11,000 bases of DNA. Source: Neocallimastix lanati (nom. inval.). Taxonomy: Eukaryota; Neocallimastigomycota; Neocallimastigomycetes; Neocallimastigales; Neocallimastigaceae. Of the stretch, positions 1-7,044 are shown one piece after another. Made by a program: the position numbers and the translations under genes. Each line of letters starts with the position of its first letter. The stretch's first letter is position 1. A model generated the notes under the pieces. It saw nothing but the letters and a program-made list of their open reading frames with translations, was not told the DNA's origin and did no database searches. Location: NCBI GenBank assembly GCA_016946835.1, contig JACVTC010000055.1:909001-920000 (forward strand), in the 5' to 3' direction.

Positions 1-881
1 TAATAAATAATTAAATTAATATATATATTAAATTTTTTTTTTTAAATTTTATATATTTTTTTATTTTTTTTTTATTATTTTTATTGTTTGATATAATATA
101 AAAGTAAAATTTCATATAAGAAAAAAAAAGAGTCATAACTAAAAATTAATTTAAAAAAAAAAAATTATTATCATAATTACTTTAATCTTGTTTTAAAGAA
201 AGTAACTTCTATTAATCTATTTAAATAGTTTATTATCAAAATACGAAAAAAAAAATATAAAAGGTATTATAATTTAAAATTAATTCTATTAAAATAATAG
301 GAAATTTAAAAATATTTTTTGGTGGATAAAAAATCAATTTTATTATGTAATAATTCAAATTATAATATATATATGTATAAATCATTAAATAAATTTTCAC
401 TTTTTTTCTTTTTTTTTTTCATATATTTTTTTAAATTAATTTTTTATTTTAAATATTATAATAAAAGGAAAAATATTCAATTATAATATTATATATATAT
501 CAAAATTTCTATTGTATGAAATCTTTTATTCTATTAATTAATAAGAAAAAGTTTTTATCAATCAAACAAATTTCTTTTTTATTATTAATATTTTAATTTT
601 TATTTATTTATTTATTTATTAATTTCTTCTTATTATTTTTATTTATTAATAAATTGATAAATTAAAAATATGATCGTATTCGTTTGAAATATACTTTTTA
701 TATTCTTTATGAATTATTATAAAATTATCATTTATTCATAATAAAATTTATTAACTTTTTTTTTTTTTTTTATTTTTTTAATATATATATAGTAATTGAT
801 AAATAATAATTTATACCAGATATTATATCAAATACAATCTTATCTATTATTGTATTATTTCACTTTTTAATAAAATATTAT
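1..881. other. AT-rich intergenic region upstream of gene 1
   Basis: This stretch is made almost wholly of A/T runs, TA dinucleotide tracts and TTTA/TTAT repeats, with long T runs near 757-780. Reading both strands I find no open frame with coding character, no tRNA-like GTTCGA core and no clear end of an upstream gene. A few short patches are slightly richer in G and C (about 180-250 and 672-690) but show no recognisable motif. It most likely serves as the 5' flank and distal promoter of the RRM gene that begins at 934. Confidence 0.7.
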
Positions 882-890
882 TATAAAAAA
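882..890 (+). promoter_or_regulatory. Probable TATA element of gene 1
   Basis: TATAAAAAA lies 44 bases upstream of the ATG at 934 and is followed by a short T run and an A-rich leader without any ATG. A TATA element followed by oligo(dT) is the usual core promoter layout in Dictyostelium. The AT-rich background makes chance matches common, so position is the main support. Confidence 0.4.
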
Positions 891-933
891 TTTTCAAACA
901 TTTATTTATTAATAAAAAGAGAATTAATTAAAA

Positions 934-2107
934 ATGGCCTGGAATCAAATGACTATGCAACCACAATATCCAGTTTATGCTAAACCTGAACAAAATACAT
1001 TATGGATGGGTGATTTAGAAAATTGGATGGATGAAAATTTTTTAAAAGGAGCATGGTATAATTTAGGTGAACAAGTCAACGTAAAAATTATTCGTGATAA
1101 AATGACTGGGTAAAATATTTATTTATAAATATATTTAAAAATAAAATAATAGTAATAAAGTTAAAAAAAAAAAATAAAAAATAACAATAACAATAACAAT
1201 AACAGTAACAGTAACAGTAACAGTAACAAAAACAATAACAATAAAAATAACAATAAAAATAACAATAAAAATAAAAATAACTATAACAATAAAAATAACA
1301 ATAACAATATCAATAAAAATAATAATAACAATAACAATAAAAATAACAATAACAATAACAATAACAATAACAATAAAAATAAAAATAAAAATAAAAATAA
1401 AAATAAAAATAAAAATAAAAATAAAAGTAAAAATAAAAATAAAAATAAAAATAAAAATAAAAATAAAAATAAAAATAAAAATATCAATAAAAATAATAAT
1501 AACAATAAAATAACAATATCAATAAAAATAATAAAAATAAAAATAAAAAAAAATAATAAAAATAAATAATAATTATTAATAATTTTATTTATTGTTAAAA
1601 AAAAAAATAAAAAAATAAATTTATTAAGCGATATAAACTAATTTAATATATTTCAATATTAAAAAAAAAAAAAAGTCAAGCTGGTTATTGTTTCGTTGAA
1701 TTTTCAAGTCCAGCTGCAGCTCAAAATGCATTGGCTAATTTTAATAGAACTTTAATTCCTGGTACAAATAGATATTTTAAATTAAATTGGGCTTCTGGTA
1801 ATGCTAATGGAAAAAAGTATATTTGAAATCTTTTTTATTTTTTTCCTCTATAGACTTGAATATATATATATAAAAATAGGTTTTAACTTTTTTTTTTTTT
1901 TTTTTTTTTTATTAAAATATACTATTTTATATTAAAGAGAAGAAAAAGTACCTGAATATTCTATTTTTGTTGGTGATTTAGCTCCAGAAGTAAATGATGC
2001 GTTATTAACGGTAAAGTTTAATATTCATATAATATATTATTATTATGGATTATATATCATAAATGAATAACAATAACATTAATAGTAACAACAATAATTG
2101 TAGTAAC

Positions 2108-2140
<33 letters not shown>

Positions 2141-3410
2141 CAATAATTGTAATAACAATAATAATAATAATAAACATAATAAACATAATAATAATAATTA
2201 TAACAATAATACTAATAATTATAATAATAATAATAATAATTATAACAATAATACTAATAATTGTAATAATACTAATAATTATAATAATTAAAACAATAAT
2301 AATAATGATAATAATTATAATTTTAAACAATAATACTAATAATTATAATAATTATAATAATAATAACAAAAACAAACAAACAAACATTATATAAATAAAT
2401 AATATAAATAAAATGTATACTTAGGCTACTTTCCAAGCTAGATATATTTCATGTAAGACTGGTAAAGTTATTCTTAATCCAGTTACTGGTTTATCTAAAG
2501 GTTATGGTTTTGTTAGATTTACGGATGAATTAGAGCAACAGAGAGCGATGAGTGAAATGCAAGGTCAACTTTGTGGTTCCAGACCAATAAAAATTATGCC
2601 AGCTACAACTTTAAAAAGTAAAATTCTTGCTTCAGGTGGTAATATTTCTGCTAGTCAACTTAATCTGTATCAACCAACGCCACTTTATAATCAACATAAT
2701 GATCCAAATAATACCACAGTTTTTGTCGGTAATCTTAGTCCAAGTACCACTGAAGATGAATTAAGAAGGTAAAATTTTTAACTTTTTTTTATTAATTAAT
2801 AATTATTATATATTATATATTATTATTATATATATTATATATATATTATTATTATGATTAAATAAATATAAAAATAGTAATAAATAATAAATAATAAATA
2901 ATAAATAATAAATAATAAATAATAAATAATAAATAATAAATAATAAATAATAATAATTAATAAAATAAATTATATATTAACTATAATTTTTTTTAATCTA
3001 TATACATTTTTATATAATATTATATATATATATATAAATATACGTATACAAAATTTTTTTATATTTAGTTATTTCCAACCATTTGGTGAAATTATTTATG
3101 TAAAAATTTCTACTAATAAAGCTTGTGGTTTCATTCAATATTTTCATCGTCAAAATGCTGAAAATGCTATTCAACAAATGACCGGAAGTATTATTGGTAA
3201 ATAACGAGTCCATTGTAATCGTAATCATAATTACAATTATCATCATAAATAAAATTAAATAAAATAATTTAATAAATAATTTAATTTAAATATTATATAA
3301 ATAGGTGGTCAAAAAGTTAAGATTTCATGGGGTCACACTCAATTAATTGATCCAAAAACTGTTCAAAATATAGATCCAGCTGTTTTGTATGGTTTTAATA
3401 AATTATTATG

Positions 3411-3445
<35 letters not shown>

Positions 3446-3869
3446 ATTTTAAAAAAATTTTTATATTAATAATAATAATAAATATAATAAATATAATAAA
3501 TATAATAAATATAATAAATATAATAAATATAATAAATATAATAAATATAATAAATATAATAATATTTATTATTATTATTGATTTTAATATATATATATTT
3601 TAATCTAATTTTTTTTTTTTTTTTTTTTTTTTTTAATTGTATTTATATTTATTATAGTCAAAGTCAACAATACCCATTCCTTAATAACTTCAATAATGAT
3701 CATATTAATAATTCACTTTATAATCAAACCAGTCAACCGCTTACTGAACAAGCTCAAGCTTTAACTGAAGATACATTCCCACCAAGTACTGTTGAAAAAA
3801 TGAATGAATTATATTTAAATGATAAACAATCCGCAGTTGATCAAAGATTAGCTTTTACTTTTAATCATT

Positions 3870-3871
<2 letters not shown>
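934..3871 (+). CDS. Three-RRM RNA-binding protein, Nam8/RBP45/TRNAU1AP-like, seven exons
   Basis: The exons I infer are 934-1109, 1676-1816, 1938-2010, 2425-2768, 3069-3196, 3305-3386 and 3658-3871. They total 1158 nt, giving 385 residues plus TAA. Every junction is GT-AG and keeps frame. Three RRM domains are visible from their RNP motifs: RRM1 has LWMGDL (23-28) and AGYCFVEF (61-68), RRM2 has IFVGDL (115-120) and KGYGFVRF (155-162), and RRM3 has VFVGNL (229-234) and KACGFIQY (262-269), ending near KISWG (293-297). The tail (315-385) is rich in Q, N and S. LWMGDLE..MDENF and TDELEQ.RA are typical of TRNAU1AP (SECp43). [12 protein letters not shown] with GFIQY in RRM3 is typical of yeast Nam8/Ngr1 and plant RBP45/47. 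These families bind U-rich RNA in splicing, mRNA turnover or selenocysteine-tRNA biology; which role applies here is not decided. The start is chosen because aaaATGG is the first ATG of the frame and a TATA-like element precedes it. Confidence 0.93.
1110..1675 (+). repeat. Intron 1 of gene 1 (566 bp) filled with AACAAT/AAAAAT repeats
   Basis: The donor GTAAAA follows the first GG of a glycine codon (residue 59) and the acceptor is AAAAAG before TCAAGC, a phase 2 intron. From about 1182 to 1560 the intron is a mosaic of six-base units: AACAAT, a block of AACAGT near 1201-1227, then AAAAAT repeated about twenty times near 1375-1490. The + strand is strikingly poor in T runs and in G. The minus strand reads as an artificial Leu/Phe polymer, which I do not regard as a gene. 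The intron is several times longer than the ~100-bp introns common in this kind of genome. Confidence 0.85.
1817..1937 (+). other. Intron 2 of gene 1 (121 bp)
   Basis: The donor GTATAT and acceptor TTAAAG give a phase 2 intron that joins AA to A to make lysine 106. The next AG, two bases downstream (1938-1939), would lead to an early stop, so the chosen acceptor is well supported. A T run near 1889-1910 lies upstream of the acceptor. Confidence 0.85.
2011..2424 (+). repeat. Intron 3 of gene 1 (414 bp) with AAT/AAC triplet array
   Basis: This phase 0 intron has donor GTAAAG after threonine 130 and acceptor ACTTAG. About 2065-2390 is a degenerate array of AAT, AAC and ATAATT units ending in AAAC/AAAC-type repeats. 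The complementary strand reads as poly-Ile/Tyr, which is a repeat shadow. Removing the intron joins the two parts of RRM2 in frame and restores the usual spacing between RNP2 and RNP1. Confidence 0.85.
2769..3068 (+). other. Intron 4 of gene 1 (300 bp)
   Basis: The donor GTAAAA and acceptor TTTAG form a phase 2 intron joining AG to T to make serine 245 inside RRM3. It contains TA-rich sequence and the TAATAAA satellite listed separately. Retention would stop translation at once, because the codon after Arg-Arg is TAA. Confidence 0.85.
2878..2953 (+). repeat. (TAATAAA) heptanucleotide satellite, about 11 copies
   Basis: TAATAAA repeats almost perfectly for about 76 bases inside intron 4. The same unit in reverse complement forms the larger array at 9308-9506. 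Seven-base units are not multiples of three, which fits a non-coding location. Confidence 0.9.
3197..3304 (+). other. Intron 5 of gene 1 (108 bp) with a small hairpin
   Basis: This phase 1 intron has donor GTAAAT and acceptor AATAG and joins G to GT (glycine 288). Its first half is unusually rich in G and C for this window. It contains an 8-bp inverted repeat, ATTGTAAT at 3212-3219 and ATTACAAT at 3230-3237, with a 10-base loop. Retention gives GGT AAA TAA, an immediate stop. Confidence 0.85.
3387..3657 (+). repeat. Intron 6 of gene 1 (271 bp): two long T runs around a 9-mer satellite
   Basis: The donor GTATGG and acceptor TTATAG give a phase 2 intron (TT plus T, phenylalanine 315). Inside are a run of about 29 T (3413-3441), roughly nine copies of AAATATAAT (3480-3562) and a run of about 26 T (3609-3634). 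If the intron is not removed, translation continues seven codons past position 315 to TGA at 3409-3411, giving a 322-residue form with all three RRMs but no Q/N-rich tail. The downstream exon has clear coding character, so splicing is the preferred model. Confidence 0.75.
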
Positions 3872-3905
<34 letters not shown>

Positions 3906-3918
3906 TAAACAAAAACAA

Positions 3919-3924
3919 AATAAA
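3919..3924 (+). terminator. Probable poly(A) signal of gene 1
   Basis: AATAAA lies about 48 bases after the TAA stop, in an A/C-rich patch between two TA-dinucleotide tracts (about 3874-3902 and 3930-3952). AATAAA is the normal polyadenylation signal in this group. The AT-rich background limits certainty. Confidence 0.45.
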
Positions 3925-4102
3925 ACAATATATATATATATATATATATATAAAAGAAAAATCATAATATTAATAATAATAATAATAATCTATAATATAA
4001 ATAATAATAATGATAATAATAATTAAATTTTATATATTTAAGAAATAATAATAATGATAATATTAACAACAAACTCAAACTTTTAATTCATATTATTCAA
4101 CT

Positions 4103-4127
4103 TCAAAATAAATTGAATTTATTTTGA
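4103..4127. repeat. Perfect 12+1+12 bp inverted repeat
   Basis: TCAAAATAAATT (4103-4114) and AATTTATTTTGA (4116-4127) are exact reverse complements around one central G. As RNA it could form a tight hairpin; as DNA it could be a cruciform or a dimeric protein site. It lies about 230 bases beyond the stop of gene 1 and just upstream of the promoter-like patch at 4198. Confidence 0.65.
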
Positions 4128-4197
4128 GAAAAAAAAATAATTTTTTTTTCCACTCTTTTTTTTTTAATATATTTTTTTTTTAAAAAAAAAAAAAAAA

Positions 4198-4427
4198 AAG
4201 AGAGAGAGGAAATCAACTATAAAAGCTAAAGTTCAAAGAGTAGAAACTTTACTTTTAATTAAAATTTCATATTAACTTAATATTATTAACTTATTTATAT
4301 ATTTATTTATTTTATTAATATTTAAAACAAACAATAAGCGAACAAACAAAAACAAAAAACAAAAAATCAAAAAAAGAAAAAAAAAAAAATTAACTCATCA
4401 GCAAACAAAACAAAACAAACAACATTA
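4198..4427 (+). promoter_or_regulatory. Promoter- and leader-like patch without a following ORF
   Basis: After a long A run there is a GA repeat (about 4200-4208), then CTATAAAAGC (TATA-like, near 4217-4226). A small imperfect hairpin follows, with TAAAGTT pairing with AACTTTA. From about 4327 the sequence is A/C-rich, T-poor and free of ATG up to about 4427, much like a dictyostelid 5' leader. No significant open frame follows, so this may be the start of a non-coding RNA, a leader exon, or an old promoter whose gene has been lost. Confidence 0.35.
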
Positions 4428-4880
4428 AATATTATATATTATAAATATATATTTAATTTTATTTAATTATCTATTATTTTATTATAACTTAATATTTAAA
4501 ACTTTTTTTTTTTTTATTTTTTTTTTTTAATATTATATATATATTTTTTTAATAATTCTTTTTTCTTTTTTTTAATTTTTATTCAATTATTATATAAAAA
4601 TACAAATACATATATTTATATTATTAATATGTAATTTTTTTTTTATTTAGTAATTTATTAATTAAATCTTTTTATTATTTTATATCATAAAAAATATTGT
4701 TAATTTTTTTTTTTTTTTATTTTTATAATTATTTATATATATATATATATAATTTTATTTATTTATTTATATATTTATGTATAAAACTAATACTCTAAAT
4801 AGTATTAAAAAAAAATAATAATGTATATATTAAACAAAAACTTTTATTGTTAATTTATAAATATTTAGAAAAATGTTCTA
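4428..4880. other. AT-rich non-coding stretch
   Basis: The stretch contains T runs, TA tracts and TTTA repeats. One small hairpin is visible, TAATACT (4788-4794) with AGTATTA (4801-4807) and a six-base loop. No open frame with coding character is seen. Confidence 0.6.
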
Positions 4881-4927
4881 ATTATTCATTTAATAATTTA
4901 TTTATTCAATTATTTATTTATTATTTA

Positions 4928-5130
4928 ATTATTCATTTAATACTTTATTTATTTATTTAATTATTTATTTAATAATTTAATTAATTAATTAATTAATTAT
5001 TCATTTAATAGTATATTTATTTATTTAATTATTTATTTAATAATTTAATTAATTAATTATTTATTTAATTATTCATTTAATACTATATTTATTTATTTAT
5101 TTTTTTAATTATTTAATAATATACTTATTC
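4928..5130. repeat. Diverged ~70-bp tandem repeat (minisatellite), three copies
   Basis: The marker ATTATTCATTTAATA begins at 4928, 4996 and 5068, and once more at 4881 with a shorter spacing. The first two full units, of 68 and 72 bases, agree along nearly their whole length, including the rare C of TTCATT. They differ by a few substitutions and by the number of trailing TTAA units. The third unit is more diverged after about 35 bases. The flanks (4881-4927 and 5131-5260) are a related TTTA/TTAA mosaic. Confidence 0.7.
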
Positions 5131-5215
5131 AATTATTTATTTAATAATTTATTTAATTATTTATTTATTATTTATTTATTATTTATTAATAAATATTTTT
5201 TTTATTATTATTTAT

Positions 5216-5246
<31 letters not shown>

Positions 5247-5260
5247 AAAATAATAATAAT

Positions 5261-6519
5261 ATTTTTTTATTGATCTTTTTTTTTTTTATTTTAAAGTTTT
5301 GTTTTTCAATTATTTGTCATACCAAATTTCTTTTTTTTATTTTTTTTTCTTTTTAAGTTATTAAAAAAATAAATCATAATAAATGAATTCAATAGAATTA
5401 CAATTGATTATAATATATGTCCTACATAGAATATTTTTATTTAAAATTTTAATTAAAAAAATTTATTTATTTCATTTTATTTCATTTATTTAATTTTATT
5501 TATTTAATTTTATTTTATTTCATTTTATTTAATTTTTTGACATTTTTATTGAAAAGATTTAAAATATAATCTTAATATAAATGTTATATATAAATAATAT
5601 ACAAATAATTGATTAATCATTGAATAATAAAATAAAGAATAATAAAAATAATTTAAAATATTATTTAAATTTCTAAATTTCATAATAATAATTAAAATAA
5701 TTAAATAATTTTTAATATTTAATAAAATAAAAAAGTTTATAATAATAAATAAAAAAAAAAAAAAAAAAATAAAATAAAAAATAAAAAATAAAATTTATTA
5801 TTTAAATTAAAAAAAAAAAAAAAAAGAAAAGATTGAAATTTAAAAAAAAAGATTAAAGAATTCAAAATAATAATATAATAATATTTTATATTATATTACT
5901 GTTATTCATAATTATTTAATTTCTTTTTGTATTTCAATTGTAAAATTAAAAAAAAAAAGCCAAAATTATAAATATATTTAAAAAAAATATATCTATATTT
6001 ATAATATCAAAATAAATCGTAATAAACAAATCTAAGCAATCAAATTATTTAATTTTTAATTTTTTTTTTTTTTATTTTTAGCCATAATAAAAATTAAATA
6101 AATAAATAAAAAAAAAAAAAAAAAAAAAAAAGAAAATCAAACAAATTTCATTAAAAAAAGTAAAAAAAAATAAACAAATATAAATAGTCATTCATAAACT
6201 ATATTCAAATAATTAAATAAATAATAAAATAAAATAAAAAATAAAATAAAAATAATAAAGGTAAACTTTTTAAACAATTTTATTGGCAATTCTCGAAATT
6301 TAATCTTATAATATAAAAAAATTTTAATTTTTTAAATAATGTTGATTTTAAACTGTTAGGAAACGATTAAAATTTATATTATTAATTATATATGACATCA
6401 TTTATAAAATTGATATAAAAATCGATTTTATTTTATTTTATTTTTTTTATTTTTATTATTTATCTTTTTATTTATTTATTTTTTTTTAAAAATTAATAAT
6501 AATAATTATTTATTTCATC

Positions 6520-6554
<35 letters not shown>

Positions 6555-6950
6555 AATAGTGGAAATAAACATTCATTGATTTAATAAAAATTATTTAAGA
6601 AATTTACATAGAAATTGATTTTAAAATTAAATTTTAGATAATATTAAAACAATATTAATAATTAGTAGAATATTAAGATGATTAGATGAAATATATTTAT
6701 AAATTTTAATTATAAATAACTATCTATTTTTCAATGAAATAATAGAAATTATACAAAAATACATATATCCTATATTTCTTTATATATATATCTAATTTTT
6801 TTTTTTTTTTTTTTTTTTAAATTATTTTATTTTAAATAAACAAATTATAATTTTATATATAATTATACTAATTATAAAAAACTTTTTTTTTTTTTCCATA
6901 TCATAAATTTATAAAATTATGTATATATATACCTATATTTACTTATTTAT
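5261..6950. other. Long AT-rich intergenic region
   Basis: Most of this 1.7 kb is homopolymer runs and AT-only low-complexity sequence: A runs at about 5753-5769 and 6110-6131, an AATAAT tract near 6520-6552, and a T run near 6796-6818. Slightly richer patches occur at 5383-5430, 6260-6300 and 6345-6425; the last includes TGACATCA, a bZIP-like site that could be chance. Apart from the short ORF at 5383, no gene or RNA signature was found. Confidence 0.6.
5383..5493 (+). CDS. Doubtful 36-codon ORF, hydrophobic, faint F-box-like N-terminus
   Basis: An ATG in a good context (aataaATG) opens a frame that starts MNSIELQLIIIYVLHRIF, is hydrophobic and basic, and ends at TAA. The segment SIELQLIIIYVL resembles the first helix of F-box-like domains (x-P-x-E-L-x-x-I-I-x-x-L) found at the N-termini of many dictyostelid proteins, but the usual proline is missing. 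After about residue 18 the sequence is AT low complexity and could easily be open by chance. It may be a remnant of a decayed gene, a micropeptide or nothing. Confidence 0.15.
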   Translation: MNSIELQLIIIYVLHRIFLFKILIKKIYLFHFISFI

Positions 6951-6960
6951 TATAAAAATA
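6951..6960 (+). promoter_or_regulatory. Possible TATA element of gene 2
   Basis: TATAAAAATA lies about 85 bases upstream of the gene 2 start and is followed by short T and A runs. The spacing suits a dictyostelid core promoter, but similar strings are frequent here. Confidence 0.3.
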
Positions 6961-7024
6961 ATTTTAAAATAAATATTTTTAAAAAAAAAAATTAAATAAA
7001 ATCAAAATTATTTAATTCATTATA

Positions 7025-7042
7025 ATGTATATATATTTATAA
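7025..7042 (+). CDS. Five-codon upstream ORF before gene 2
   Basis: ATG at 7025 opens a minimal frame, M-Y-I-Y-L, that stops at TAA 7040-7042, two bases before the main ATG at 7045. If the transcript begins upstream of 7025, ribosomes would meet this start first and would have to reinitiate or leak past it. Whether it is in the mRNA is unknown. Confidence 0.3.
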   Translation: MYIYL

Positions 7043-7044
7043 AG

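Larger units (their letters stand above)
3872..4197. other. Gene 1 3' flank with a perfect short palindrome
   Basis: After the stop come two TA-dinucleotide tracts, AAT-triplet sequence and then T and A runs. The one distinctive element is an inverted repeat at 4103-4127 with 12-base arms around a single G. No coding frame is seen on either strand. Confidence 0.6.

Noticed and set aside
1281-1505. Minus-strand Leu/Phe-only frame
   Set aside because: It is the complement of the AAAAAT/AACAAT array in intron 1. It has no sequence complexity and lies inside a well-supported intron.
2079-2330. Minus-strand Ile/Tyr polymer frame
   Set aside because: It is the complement of the AAT/AAC array in intron 3. 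The repeat leaves the frame open.
3010-3246. Minus-strand 78-codon frame
   Set aside because: It is antisense to exon 5, which is a conserved RRM3 segment on the + strand, and its ends are low complexity.
3578-3657. N-terminal part of the + frame that opens at 3578
   Set aside because: This is intron 6 sequence, including a T run read as poly-Phe. The coding part starts after the acceptor at 3657 and belongs to exon 7 of the RRM gene.
3667-3676. TACCCATT, resembling the DUSE promoter of Dictyostelium small RNAs
   Set aside because: It lacks the full CCCATAA core and lies inside exon 7 coding sequence.
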